Source: an uncultured Oscillospiraceae bacterium (GTDB taxonomy: Bacteria; Bacillota; Clostridia; Oscillospirales; Oscillospiraceae). Taken from it: a DNA stretch of 39,460 nucleotides. The notes below the pieces were generated by a model. That model was not told where the DNA came from. It saw only the letters and a program-made list of their open reading frames with translations, and searched no databases. Position 1 is the first letter of the stretch; the number at the start of each line of letters is the position of its first letter. Both the position numbers and the translations under genes were made by a program. Shown here piece after piece: positions 15,884 through 24,045 of the stretch. The stretch covers positions 1-39,460 of the forward strand of contig CAJUQS010000075.1 in assembly GCA_910588365.1 (NCBI GenBank), in the 5' to 3' direction.

Positions 15884-16648
15884 ATGCTGGATCAAATCAT
15901 TCCCCTGGTGCGGGAGGCGGGAAAGATCGTCCTCTCCGCCCATGATATTGCGTCCCACACCCATGAAAAGACCTCTGCCGCCGACCTGGTGACCGAGTAC
16001 GACATGGCGGTGGAGAGCTTCCTGAAGGAGCGTCTGCCCCCGCTGCTCCCCGGCGCCGTGTTCTTCGGGGAGGAGGAGAAGGAGAACGCCGACCCCCGCA
16101 GGGGATGGGCGTTTATTGTGGATCCCATCGACGGCACCACCAATTTCGTCCGGGGACTCCAGCAGAGCGCCGTCTCCGTGGCGCTGGCACTGGACGGGGT
16201 GGTGGAGTACGGCGTGGTGCTGGACCCCTATAAGGACGAGCTGTTCTCCGCCCGCCGGGGCGGCGGCGCGTTTTTGAACGGGCGGCCCATCCGCGTCAGC
16301 GGCCGCCGCCTGTCCGAGGGCATTTTTGGCATGGGCACCGCCATCTATAAGCGGGAGTACCTGGCGCCCACCATGCGCCTGACGGAGCAGCTGTTCCGGC
16401 GCAGCTGCGACTTCCGCCGCCTGGGGGCGGCGGCGCTGGACCTGTGCAACGTGGCCTGCGGCCGCACGGACGCCTTTTTCGAGTACAGCCTGTGCCCCTG
16501 GGACTTCGCGGCGGGGAGCCTCATCATCACCGAGGCCGGGGGCCGGGCGTGCGCTCTGGACGGATCGCCCCTGCCCATTGACCGGCGCACCAGCATCTGG
16601 GCCAGCAACCAGGTGAACTGGGAAATCCTCGGAGAGCTGGAGGTTTGA
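15884..16648 (+). CDS. inositol monophosphatase family protein
   Basis: This 254-residue Mg2+-dependent phosphatase of the IMPase/SuhB/CysQ superfamily has the metal ligands in GEEE (62-65) and DPIDGTTNF (80-88), plus the C-terminal WDFAAG motif near residue 205. The substrate may be inositol phosphate, another sugar phosphate or 3'-phosphoadenosine nucleotides; sequence does not decide. ATG 15884 follows AGAAGGAA and gives the normal family length, so the longer open frame upstream (which overlaps the small protein gene) is rejected. It is the second gene of the operon leading to lspA and rluD. Confidence 0.9.
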   Translation: MLDQIIPLVREAGKIVLSAHDIASHTHEKTSAADLVTEYDMAVESFLKERLPPLLPGAVFFGEEEKENADPRRGWAFIVDPIDGTTNFVRGLQQSAVSVALALDGVVEYGVVLDPYKDELFSARRGGGAFLNGRPIRVSGRRLSEGIFGMGTAIYKREYLAPTMRLTEQLFRRSCDFRRLGAAALDLCNVACGRTDAFFEYSLCPWDFAAGSLIITEAGGRACALDGSPLPIDRRTSIWASNQVNWEILGELEV

Positions 16649-16653
16649 GGGGT

Positions 16654-17355
16654 ATGGGGAAGGCACTGATATCCCTGGCGCTTCTGGGGCTGCTGCTGGC
16701 CGGCTGTGCCGGGCCGGAGCAGACGGAGGAGGACGTCCCGCCGCCCCCGGCAGCGGCCGCGCCGGAGCAGGGGGAGGACGGGCCGGAGGCGGAGCCGGTG
16801 TTTTCCGAGGAGCCGGTCGTAATTCTGGACGACAGCCTGAATTACCCGCTGATGCCGGAGACCACGGCGGAAACCTACGGCCTGGAGGGCCGGGACGCGG
16901 CCATGTTCATTGGCGCGATGGCCCAGTTCGAGGGCTTTGAGAAGCCCTCTGAGGACCTGTGGCTGCCCAATGTGGAGGTGCTGGGGGAGTACGAGGAGGA
17001 CGGCGACACGGTGCTTGTCACCTGGGTCCATGTCTGGCAGCTGTACGGCTACCAGGGGCCGGATGTCCCCATGACCGCCGGGGGCGGCGGGAATTACGCC
17101 GTCATGCGCCTGCGGGAGCAGAAGGAGGGCATCTGGGAGTGCCGGGAGGCGCTCCACAACTACTTCTCCGATCCCAGGGAGTTCCTGCTGGAAAACTGCG
17201 GCCCCGGGCGGCAGGAGCTGGTGGAGGAGGTCCTGGCCGTGGACACGGAGTCCCCGCCGGAGGGATCGGCCTGGTTTTCCAGCATGGAGGAGGCCCTGGC
17301 GGCCTATCAGGCGTACAACGATCTGAGCATTTCCTACGCCCCCAATGAACCATAG
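16654..17355 (+). CDS. lipoprotein of unknown function
   Basis: This 233-residue secreted lipoprotein has a signal peptide with the lipobox LLAGC at residues 16-20, followed by an acidic/proline-rich linker to about residue 50, then a soluble domain with several Trp/Tyr. ATG 16654 is preferred to an upstream TTG (16645) because GGAGG lies about ten bases upstream of it. It begins five bases after the IMPase stop. The next gene is lspA, the enzyme that would cleave its signal peptide, which may be coincidence. I recognise no domain. Confidence 0.8.
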   Translation: MGKALISLALLGLLLAGCAGPEQTEEDVPPPPAAAAPEQGEDGPEAEPVFSEEPVVILDDSLNYPLMPETTAETYGLEGRDAAMFIGAMAQFEGFEKPSEDLWLPNVEVLGEYEEDGDTVLVTWVHVWQLYGYQGPDVPMTAGGGGNYAVMRLREQKEGIWECREALHNYFSDPREFLLENCGPGRQELVEEVLAVDTESPPEGSAWFSSMEEALAAYQAYNDLSISYAPNEP

Positions 17356-17371
17356 AAAAGGAGCTGTGCCC

Positions 17372-17869
17372 ATGCGCTACTTTCTGGCAATTCTCCTGTG
17401 CGTCGCCGCGGATCAGGCGGTGAAGCTCTGGGTGGTCTCCCGGCTGGCGCTCTACGAGTCCGCGCCGCTGGTGCCGGGGATTGTGGAGCTGTACTATATC
17501 CGGAATACCGGCGGCGGATTCTCCATCCTGACCGATCACACCTGGCTTCTGACGGCGGTAACGGCGGTGCTGATGGCGGGGATCGCGGCGGTCCTGTTCA
17601 AAAAAATGTTCTCGCACCCCCTGGCCATGTGGACGCTGACCGCCATCCTGGGCGGCGGGCTGGGGAATCTGGTGGACCGGGTGCGGCTGGGATATGTGGT
17701 GGATATGTTCAATTTCCAGTTTATGAGCTACCCGGTCTTCAACGTGGCGGACATCCTGGTGGTCTGCGGGACCATCGGCTTTGCCGCCTACTACCTGCTG
17801 CTCCACGACAAGGTGCAGGCAAAGAAGGAGGAGCCCCATGGAACCGGAGATTCTCCAAGCGGGGGCTGA
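17372..17869 (+). CDS. lspA: lipoprotein signal peptidase (signal peptidase II)
   Basis: The 165-residue membrane aspartic protease removes signal peptides from prolipoproteins. It has four hydrophobic helices and the conserved motifs NTGGGFS (about 45-51), GNLVDRVRLGYVVDMF (about 102-117, first catalytic Asp) and FNVADILVVCG (about 128-138, second catalytic Asp). ATG 17372 follows AAAAGGAG; an in-frame ATG at 17345 would overlap the upstream gene and lacks a site. Its end overlaps rluD by 32 nt, a common lspA-rluD order in Firmicutes. Confidence 0.95.
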   Translation: MRYFLAILLCVAADQAVKLWVVSRLALYESAPLVPGIVELYYIRNTGGGFSILTDHTWLLTAVTAVLMAGIAAVLFKKMFSHPLAMWTLTAILGGGLGNLVDRVRLGYVVDMFNFQFMSYPVFNVADILVVCGTIGFAAYYLLLHDKVQAKKEEPHGTGDSPSGG

Positions 17870-18767
17870 GGCCGCCGGAGAGCGGCTGGACAGCTTTCTG
17901 GCAAAGAGCCTGCCGGAGCTGACCCGCTCCGCCGCCCAGCGCCTCATTGAGAGCGGCCGGGTGGCGGTGGACGGCAGGCCGGCGGTGAAGAGCTGCCGCC
18001 TCTCCGGCGGGGAGGCGGTGTCCGTCATCCTGCCGGAGCCGGATCCCCTGGACGCGGCCCCCCAGGCGATCGCCCTGGACGTGGTTTATGAGGACGGGGA
18101 CGTGATCGTCGTCAACAAGCCGGTGGGCATGGTGGTCCACCCCGCCCCCGGCCACCCGGACGGGACCCTGGTCAACGCGCTGCTCTACCACTGCGGCAGG
18201 AGCCTCAGCGGTGTAGGGGGGGCGCTGCGGCCCGGCATCGTCCACCGGATCGACCGGGATACCGGCGGTCTGATCATCGCGGCCAAGAACGACGCGGCCC
18301 ACCTCGCCCTCTCGTCCCAGCTCCAGGATCACACCCTGGCCAGGACCTACGAGGCCTTGGTGACGGGGAACCTCCGGGAGGACCGGGGGACCGTGGACGC
18401 GCCCATCGGCCGCCACCACACGGACCGGAAGAGGATGGCGGTCACGGATCGGGGCGGCAGGAGCGCCGTGACCCACTGGGAGGTGCTGGAGCGCTTCCCC
18501 GGACTCACCCATGTCCGGTGCCGCCTGGAGACGGGCCGCACCCACCAGATCCGGGTCCACATGGCCTATATCGGCCACCCCATCTGCGGCGACACGGTCT
18601 ACGGCGCCAAAAAGCCCGTGGCGGGCCTGACCGGCCAGTGCCTGGACGCCGTGGGCCTGCGGTTCATCCACCCCCGCACCGGGGAGGCGGTGGAGCTGAG
18701 CTGTCCTTTGGACCCGGAGTTCGCGGCGATTCTGCGGAGGCTGAGAGGCAGTCATTCTTTTTCTTAA
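17838..18767 (+). CDS. rluD: RluA/RluD family 23S rRNA pseudouridine synthase
   Basis: This 309-residue protein has an N-terminal S4 RNA-binding domain (about 12-75) and a catalytic domain with HRIDRDTGG at 136-144 (catalytic Asp in HRID), NKPVGMVVHP at 93-102, and GRTHQIRVH further on. It converts uridines in large-subunit rRNA to pseudouridine; the exact positions cannot be read from sequence. ATG 17838 lies inside lspA with AAGGAGGAG upstream. The final residues (GSHSFS) and the stop codon are encoded by the dispersed repeat at 18748-19025, which suggests the repeat replaced the original gene end. Confidence 0.93.
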   Translation: MEPEILQAGAEAAGERLDSFLAKSLPELTRSAAQRLIESGRVAVDGRPAVKSCRLSGGEAVSVILPEPDPLDAAPQAIALDVVYEDGDVIVVNKPVGMVVHPAPGHPDGTLVNALLYHCGRSLSGVGGALRPGIVHRIDRDTGGLIIAAKNDAAHLALSSQLQDHTLARTYEALVTGNLREDRGTVDAPIGRHHTDRKRMAVTDRGGRSAVTHWEVLERFPGLTHVRCRLETGRTHQIRVHMAYIGHPICGDTVYGAKKPVAGLTGQCLDAVGLRFIHPRTGEAVELSCPLDPEFAAILRRLRGSHSFS

Positions 18768-19025
18768 AGAAAAAGAATCAAAAAGAAACACATTTTGCGC
18801 AAAACGCAGTTTTGCGTATGGCTCCGCAGAGTGGAACCGGCAAAATACAGCAAAACAGCCGCCCCGGATTTTATCCGGGGCGGCTGTGCGTTTGATGCCG
18901 TGTTCCCTGAGGGCACAGCGAAAAGGTTTCTTTTGACTCTTTTCCGTGAGGTGGCCGCGCAGCGGACACCAACAGCCCAAGCCGCCATAGGCGGCGAGTG
19001 GTTTTCAAAGAAAAGAATGACTGTC
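18748..19025. repeat. 278-bp palindromic repeat at convergent gene ends
   Basis: The outer arms GGCAGTCATTCTTTTTCTT (18748-18766) and its near-complement (19008-19025) enclose a second nested inverted repeat, AAAAGAATCAAAAAGAAAC against GGTTTCTTTTGACTCTTTT (18918-18941). At the centre is a perfect 15-bp terminator-like hairpin (18855-18887). It fills the gap between rluD and the convergent aminotransferase gene. Related sequence lies at 36693-36762. Confidence 0.7.
18855..18887. terminator. bidirectional terminator-like hairpin
   Basis: ACAGCCGCCCCGGAT pairs perfectly with ATCCGGGGCGGCTGT around TTT. It lacks a long T-tail and sits at the centre of the palindromic repeat. Confidence 0.6.
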
Positions 19026-20192
19026 TTACGCCATCTTCTCCTTGATATGGCTCAGCCGGTCCAGGGCCTCCAGCAGCGTCTCATCCCGCTTGGCGAAGTG
19101 GACCCGGACGATGTCCTGGACGTTCTCCTTGAAGAAGGAGGTGCCGGGCACACAGGCAACGCCCACCTTCCGGGCCATCTCCTCGCAGAACGCCACATCC
19201 GTCTGGCCCTTCTTCAGGTAGGGGCCGATGTTGGCCAGGACGAAGTAAGCGCCCTGGGGATCGGTGAAGGGGATGCCGATGTTCTTCAGCCCGTCGGTGA
19301 ACAGCTTCTTCATGTGGGCGTAGTGCGCGCCGAACTCCTCGTAGTAGCTGTCGGGCATGTCCAGGCCCACGACGGCGGCCTCCATCAGCGGGGAGGGGGC
19401 GCCCACGGTGTTGAAGTCGTGGTACTGCTTGATGCGTTCCATAATGGGCTCGGGGGCGATGGCGTAGCCCAGCCGCCAGCCGGTGACGGAATAGGTCTTC
19501 GAAAGGCTGGAGCAGCTGACCGTGCGCTCCCACATGCCGGGGAGGCTGTTCATATAGGTGTGCTTGCTGCCTTCGTAGATGATGTGCTCGTACACCTCGT
19601 CCATGATGGCGTACACATCGTACTTGACGCACAGATCGGCGATGAGCTTCAGCTCGTCATAGGTGAACACCTTTCCGCTGGGGTTGGAGGGGTTGCAGAT
19701 GAGGATGGCCTTGGCGCCCTGCTTGAAGGCGTCCTCCAGCACGTTGGCGTCAAAGCCGAAGGCCGGGGGCACCAGGGGGACGTAGATGGGCTCGCAGTCG
19801 GCCAGGATGGCCTGGGCGTGGTAGTTCTCAAAGTAGGGGGAGAAGAGGATGATCTTGTCCCCGGGGTTGGTCAGGGCGAAGATGGTGTCCACCATGGCCT
19901 CGGTGGAGCCGATGGTCACCACGATCTCCCTGTCCGGATCCAGTGTGCGGCCCATGAAGCGGCCGCACTTCCGGGCCAGGGCCTGACGGAAGTTGGGCGC
20001 GCCCATGGTGATGGGGTACTGGTGGGGGCCCAGGTGGCTGACCTCGGCCAGACGGTCCATCATGGCCTTGGGGGGATCGAAGTCGGGGAACCCCTGGGCC
20101 AGGTTGATGGCGCCCGCGTCAATGGAGATTCTCGTCATCCGGCGGATGACGGAGTCTGTGAAAAGCTTGTTCTTTCTGCTCATTTCCTGCAT
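19026..20192 (-). CDS. class I/II PLP-dependent aminotransferase
   Basis: This 388-residue fold-type I aminotransferase has the PLP-binding lysine at about residue 232 in SSLSKTYSVTGWRLGY, a conserved NPSNPSGK at 168-174, and MDEVYEH near 198-203. It interconverts an amino acid and its 2-oxoacid. Its position after paaK and an ACT-domain gene points to an aromatic or branched substrate, but an aspartate-type or methionine-type enzyme is possible. The start at 20192 has AAAGGA about 12 bases upstream. It is the third gene of the paaK operon. Confidence 0.88.
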   Translation of the reverse strand: MQEMSRKNKLFTDSVIRRMTRISIDAGAINLAQGFPDFDPPKAMMDRLAEVSHLGPHQYPITMGAPNFRQALARKCGRFMGRTLDPDREIVVTIGSTEAMVDTIFALTNPGDKIILFSPYFENYHAQAILADCEPIYVPLVPPAFGFDANVLEDAFKQGAKAILICNPSNPSGKVFTYDELKLIADLCVKYDVYAIMDEVYEHIIYEGSKHTYMNSLPGMWERTVSCSSLSKTYSVTGWRLGYAIAPEPIMERIKQYHDFNTVGAPSPLMEAAVVGLDMPDSYYEEFGAHYAHMKKLFTDGLKNIGIPFTDPQGAYFVLANIGPYLKKGQTDVAFCEEMARKVGVACVPGTSFFKENVQDIVRVHFAKRDETLLEALDRLSHIKEKMA

Positions 20193-20247
20193 GGTCGTAA
20201 CAGTCCTTTGCTTTTAAGATGGTTGGCGGATGTCTCTGGCCGCCGGT

Positions 20248-20679
20248 TCAGTGTACCCCCAGCTCCTCCCCGGCGACAGCGTCCAGACCGTTGGCGGTCA
20301 GGACCGCGCGGAGAAGCTCCGCGTCGGCGACGCGGAAGATCATATAGGCCAGACCGTTCTTCTGGCCGAAGACGGAGTACATGTACTCCACGTCAATCCC
20401 CTCCCTGGAGATGACCTGCAAAACCTCGTTGAGCCCGCCGGGGCGGTCGGGCACGGCCACGGCCACCACCGGGGTCATGGTCAGAATGAACCCCTGTTCC
20501 AGCAGGATGGAGGACGCCCGCTGGGCGTCGTCCACAATCAGGCGCAGTACGCCGTAATCGGCGGTCTCGGCGATGTTGATGGCCCGCAGATCCACGTGGT
20601 TGTCAGACAGGATGCCGGTGATGTCGGCCAGCTGTCCGGCGCGGTTCTCCAGGAATACGGAAATCTGATGAATCGTCAT
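20248..20679 (-). CDS. tandem ACT-domain protein
   Basis: This 143-residue protein has two ACT domains, about residues 1-68 (HQISVFLENRAGQLADITGIL) and 70-140 (VAVAVPDRPGGLNEVLQVI). ACT domains bind amino acids and regulate metabolism. Stand-alone ACT proteins often sit next to phenylacetate-CoA ligase and indolepyruvate oxidoreductase genes in anaerobes. The start at 20679 follows GGGAGAGG. It lies 23 nt after paaK and 55 nt before the aminotransferase. Confidence 0.88.
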   Translation of the reverse strand: MTIHQISVFLENRAGQLADITGILSDNHVDLRAINIAETADYGVLRLIVDDAQRASSILLEQGFILTMTPVVAVAVPDRPGGLNEVLQVISREGIDVEYMYSVFGQKNGLAYMIFRVADAELLRAVLTANGLDAVAGEELGVH

Positions 20680-20702
20680 AGCAATTACGCCTCTCCCTTC
20701 CC

Positions 20703-22001
20703 TCAAATCTTGCGCTTGTCGATGACGCGCACGGCCTTGCCCTCGCTGCGGGTGATGGTCTTGGGCGCCACCAGGCGGACCTTGGCATAGATGCCCAGCA
20801 TGGCCTTCAGGGCGGCCACCAGGCCCTTCTCCATCTCGGTGATCCGGCCCAGGCTGTCGGAGAAGTTCTCCGGCGTCATCTCCACCATGACCTCCAGGGT
20901 GTCGGAGTTGTTCACCCGGTCCACGATGATCTGGTAGTTGGCGGGATAGCCCTGCTCCAGCAGGACCGTCTCGATCTGGGACGGGAAGACGTTGACGCCC
21001 TTGACAATGAGCATGTCGTCGCTGCGGCCCATGGGCTTGCACATCTTCACGTGGGTGCGGCCGCAGGAGCACTTCTTCCGGGTGAGCACACAGATGTCCC
21101 GGGTGCGGTAGCGCAGCAGGGGGAAGGCCTCCTTGGTGATGGAGGTGAACACCAGCTCGCCCTTGCTGCCCTCGGGCAGGACCTCGCCGGTGTCGGGGTC
21201 GATGATCTCGGCGATGAAGTGGTCCTCGTTGATGTGCATTCCGGTCTGCTCCGAGCACTCGAAGGCCACGCCCGGGCCGCTGGTTTCGGTGAGGCCGTAG
21301 ATGTCATAGGCCTTGATGCCCAGCTTCTGCTCAATATCCCGGCGCATCTCCTCGCTCCAGGCCTCGGCGCCGAAGATGCCCGCCTTCAGCTGGATCTGGT
21401 CCCGCAGGCCCCGCTCGTGGATGCTCTCGGCCAGATAGGCGGCGTAGGACGGGGTGCAGCAGAGGATGGTGGAGCCCAGATCCACCATGAACTGGAGCTG
21501 GCGGTCCGTGTTGCCCGAGGACATGGGCAGGGTCAGGCACCCCACCTTGTGGCTGCCGCCGTTGAGGCCGGGGCCGCCGGTAAAGAGGCCGTAGCCGTAG
21601 CTGACGTGGCACACGTCGTCGCTGGTGCCGCCCGCGGCCATGATGGCCCGGGCGCAGCAGTCCTCCCAGAGGTCCAGATCGTGCTGGGTGTAGAAGGCAA
21701 CCACCCTGCGCCCGGTGGTGCCGGAGGTGGACTGGATGCGCACGCAGTCGGCCAGGGGCTTGGCCAGCAGGCCGTAGGGATAGGCGTCGCGCAGATCGTC
21801 CTTGGTGAGGAAGGGGAGCTTGTGGAGGTCGTCCACACTCTGGATGTCATCGGGCGCAAGGCACTTTTCCTCCATCTTCCCGCGGTAGTAGGGCACATGA
21901 TCCCAGACATGGCGGACCTGTTTGACCAGGCGCTCGTTCTGCCAGGCCAGGATCTGCTCCCGGGAGGCGGTTTCGATTTCAGGCTGATAGTAACGCTCCA
22001 T
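20703..22001 (-). CDS. paaK: phenylacetate-CoA ligase family protein
   Basis: This 432-residue adenylate-forming ligase has the ANL phosphate-binding loop STSGTTGRRV (about residues 90-99), DIYGLTETSG (about 240-249) and the C-terminal KGVNVFPSQIE (about 335-345). It activates an arylacetate such as phenylacetate or indoleacetate to the CoA thioester via an acyl-AMP. ATG 22001 follows AAGGAGACC and gives the usual family length; an upstream extension is not supported. It is first in an operon with an ACT protein and an aminotransferase, which suggests aromatic amino acid breakdown (or the reverse) through 2-oxoacid and aryl-CoA steps. Confidence 0.92.
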   Translation of the reverse strand: MERYYQPEIETASREQILAWQNERLVKQVRHVWDHVPYYRGKMEEKCLAPDDIQSVDDLHKLPFLTKDDLRDAYPYGLLAKPLADCVRIQSTSGTTGRRVVAFYTQHDLDLWEDCCARAIMAAGGTSDDVCHVSYGYGLFTGGPGLNGGSHKVGCLTLPMSSGNTDRQLQFMVDLGSTILCCTPSYAAYLAESIHERGLRDQIQLKAGIFGAEAWSEEMRRDIEQKLGIKAYDIYGLTETSGPGVAFECSEQTGMHINEDHFIAEIIDPDTGEVLPEGSKGELVFTSITKEAFPLLRYRTRDICVLTRKKCSCGRTHVKMCKPMGRSDDMLIVKGVNVFPSQIETVLLEQGYPANYQIIVDRVNNSDTLEVMVEMTPENFSDSLGRITEMEKGLVAALKAMLGIYAKVRLVAPKTITRSEGKAVRVIDKRKI

Positions 22002-22086
22002 AGATGGTCTCCTTGGTTGAATTGGATATGTGTCCTGGCGTCTGTTTGAAAAGCGACAGCAGGCTTGCTTGAAAAATTCCACATTT

Positions 22087-22115
22087 ACTTTATCACTTCT
22101 CATGAGTAAAGTCAA
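22087..22115 (-). promoter_or_regulatory. sigma-A promoter of the paaK operon
   Basis: On the minus strand, TTGACT (22115-22110) and TAAAGT (22092-22087) are 17 nt apart. The leader is about 80 nt. Confidence 0.7.
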
Positions 22116-22156
22116 TGTACTCCAGCCTTGATTTTGACACGGTTTTATCAAAAATC

Positions 22157-22178
22157 AGGGGCCGTCCCGGCCCCTGTT
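22157..22178 (-). terminator. small GC hairpin upstream of paaK
   Basis: CAGGGGCC pairs with GGCCCCTG around a short loop. It may help end transcripts coming from the sipL side. Confidence 0.45.
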
Positions 22179-22284
22179 CTGTGCAAAATGGGGATTTTTC
22201 AACGAGGCCGCCCAAAAGATTTTCCTCGGGGCGGGGGAATCCCGCGTCAAAAAGATGATCATCCGTCATGGTTGATATGAGAAA

Positions 22285-22321
22285 AGCGGAAGCCATCCAC
22301 CGGTACTGGATGACCTCCGCT
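22285..22321 (-). terminator. terminator of sipL
   Basis: A 15-bp imperfect stem (AGCGGAGGTCATCCA against TGGATGGCTTCCGCT on the minus strand) is followed by TTTCTC. It lies 30 nt past the sipL stop. Confidence 0.7.
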
Positions 22322-22350
22322 GTGTGTGCCCGCTCCTGCCCGCCGCCCGC

Positions 22351-23886
22351 TCAGGCCCTTGCCCGGGGGATCAGCAGCAGCTTCTCCGGGGTGATCTGCT
22401 CCTCGCCGGTGAGATCGTTGACCGTCAGGATGCCCTCCCGGGTGGCCCGGTACTGCTTGGCAATGGACCAGAGGGTCTCGCCGGGGCCCATTTTGCGCAG
22501 GATGAGGGAGGGGACGGCGGCCCGCTCCTCCTCCTCGTCCGCCGTCTCCCCGCCGCTGACGCACACGTAACGGCGGCGGACGGAGGTGGACATGGCGCAT
22601 TCAATGGGGAAGCGCAGCTCGATGCCCTCCGGCATGATGTTGGCGATGATATCGCCGTGGCAGGCGGCCTCGGCCTGGCACTCCGCGTCCTCGCCGGCCC
22701 CGGCGGCCTCGGCGGGCAGGGTGACGGTGAACTCCCGGCTGACGGCGCCCGGCACATCGTTCTCGTCCAGGTAGAGGCACCGGGCCCACATGGGCAGCTT
22801 CAGCTCCCCGCCGGAGGATTGTACGCCGCCGCAGCGGATGGCCGTGTCCACCACGCTGCGGACCGCCACGCCGGTTTCCAGCAGCTCCCGCACGTTCTGG
22901 CGGCGGACGCCCCGCTGGCTGTCCTCGCTGAGGGAGAGCTCCGCCGTCTGGCACTCCACCGGGGCGGACGTGCTATAGAGGTCGGCGATAAAGCAGATCT
23001 CCTCCGTCCGCCACACGGTCACCCTGGTACACAGCATCAGGGTCATGGTCAGCACATAGGCGTCGTCCGGCGCGCTCTCGCTGCCCTGGCGGCACTCGCA
23101 GCTGAGCAGGCGGTAGGCGGCCTCGCTCTCGCAGTCCTCGTCAAAGCCGCCCCCCTCGATGATCTGGGAGAAGGGCAGCTCCTGCTGGAGCAGTGCCAGC
23201 CGGCCGCCCGCCTCCCGGTAGAGCACACAGGCGGAAATGATCCCCTTGACCACCAGCTTGCTGCCGATGAGCTTGCTGTCCGTGCCCCGCACGTCCACCC
23301 GGGTGGAGAGGATCTCCTCCGCCCCGCCCCGCCCGGGGGACAGGGGCAGCTCCTCGGTAAAGGTGAACTCCTTCTCGCGCACGCCGGCGGCCACCCGGGT
23401 CTGCCGCTGCTCCCGGAGCAGCTGGACGCCCTCCCCGTCCTCCACGCCGGTGCAGACCGACAGGGAGACGTGGCGGCACCCCGCGGGGTGCAGGGTCAGG
23501 TTGGCCCGGGTGAGCACCTTCCGGGGGTTGAGCACCCTGGTGTCAATGCTGTGGAGCTCCCCTCGGATGTCCAGGAACTCGCACTCCGCGTCCGCCTGCC
23601 CCTCCCCGTAGCACTGAAATGGGATTTGGAAATGGAGGGAGCGGACGCCCTCCTCCTTCTCCGGTATGTACAGCACCGACACATCCACCGATCCGCTGGC
23701 GCAGAAGCGCCCGTCACCCGTCAGCTCCCGGTTCGTCAGGCACACCAGGCCCGTGGTGTCCACGATTCTGGCGATGTCCGCGCAGCTGTCCGGCACGATG
23801 CTCTCCCGCATGGTCTCGCAGGAGAAGGGGGTGAAGCGGACCGGCTCATAGTAGTCGTGGCCGGCCTTTTTGAAATTCAGTTCCAT
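22351..23886 (-). CDS. sipL: SPOCS/DUF3794 and LysM domain spore protein (SipL-like)
   Basis: A 511-residue protein with repeated SPOCS (DUF3794) domains (about 35-125, 165-275 and 310-430) and a C-terminal LysM domain (about 465-508, GETLWSIAKQYRAT then LLLIPRA). Domain order and length match SipL of Clostridioides difficile, which binds SpoIVA by its LysM domain and is needed for coat localisation around the forespore; SpoVID is the Bacillus counterpart. It lies 70 nt after spoVM, whose product anchors SpoIVA at the forespore surface. ATG 23886 follows AAGGGAGGA. A mother-cell-sigma-like CATAGACTA is 48 nt upstream. Confidence 0.9.
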   Translation of the reverse strand: MELNFKKAGHDYYEPVRFTPFSCETMRESIVPDSCADIARIVDTTGLVCLTNRELTGDGRFCASGSVDVSVLYIPEKEEGVRSLHFQIPFQCYGEGQADAECEFLDIRGELHSIDTRVLNPRKVLTRANLTLHPAGCRHVSLSVCTGVEDGEGVQLLREQRQTRVAAGVREKEFTFTEELPLSPGRGGAEEILSTRVDVRGTDSKLIGSKLVVKGIISACVLYREAGGRLALLQQELPFSQIIEGGGFDEDCESEAAYRLLSCECRQGSESAPDDAYVLTMTLMLCTRVTVWRTEEICFIADLYSTSAPVECQTAELSLSEDSQRGVRRQNVRELLETGVAVRSVVDTAIRCGGVQSSGGELKLPMWARCLYLDENDVPGAVSREFTVTLPAEAAGAGEDAECQAEAACHGDIIANIMPEGIELRFPIECAMSTSVRRRYVCVSGGETADEEEERAAVPSLILRKMGPGETLWSIAKQYRATREGILTVNDLTGEEQITPEKLLLIPRARA

Positions 23887-23932
23887 TGTCTGGGTCCTCC
23901 CTTTCCCATGGCATTCCTGCTTCCGTTGGTTC

Positions 23933-23941
23933 TAGTCTATG
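23933..23941 (-). promoter_or_regulatory. possible sporulation-sigma -10 element of sipL
   Basis: The minus strand reads CATAGACTA, which fits the sigma-K -10 form CATANNNTA and is close to sigma-E CATACAHT. No convincing -35 is seen at the expected spacing. Confidence 0.4.
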
Positions 23942-23956
23942 GGAGGACAGGCCGTT

Positions 23957-24031
23957 TCATTCCTTTATTCCGAAGAGTTTTCGCAGGATACCGTTTAAAA
24001 ACCTCGGGGACTTGATGACGACGATCTTCAT
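23957..24031 (-). CDS. spoVM: SpoVM, 24-residue spore morphogenetic peptide
   Basis: This 24-residue amphipathic peptide begins MKIVVIKSPRFLNG and ends LRKLFGIKE. It matches SpoVM of Bacillus (26 residues; same K-x-PKFLGGIVR pattern): a proline at position 9, a hydrophobic face and a basic C-terminal helix. SpoVM senses the convex forespore membrane and anchors the SpoIVA basement layer. The ATG at 24031 follows AAGGAGG. It sits just before sipL, consistent with a spore-envelope cluster. A length filter would miss it, and the longer frame in which it lies is not real. Confidence 0.88.
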   Translation of the reverse strand: MKIVVIKSPRFLNGILRKLFGIKE

Positions 24032-24045
24032 AGCAGCCTCCTTCC

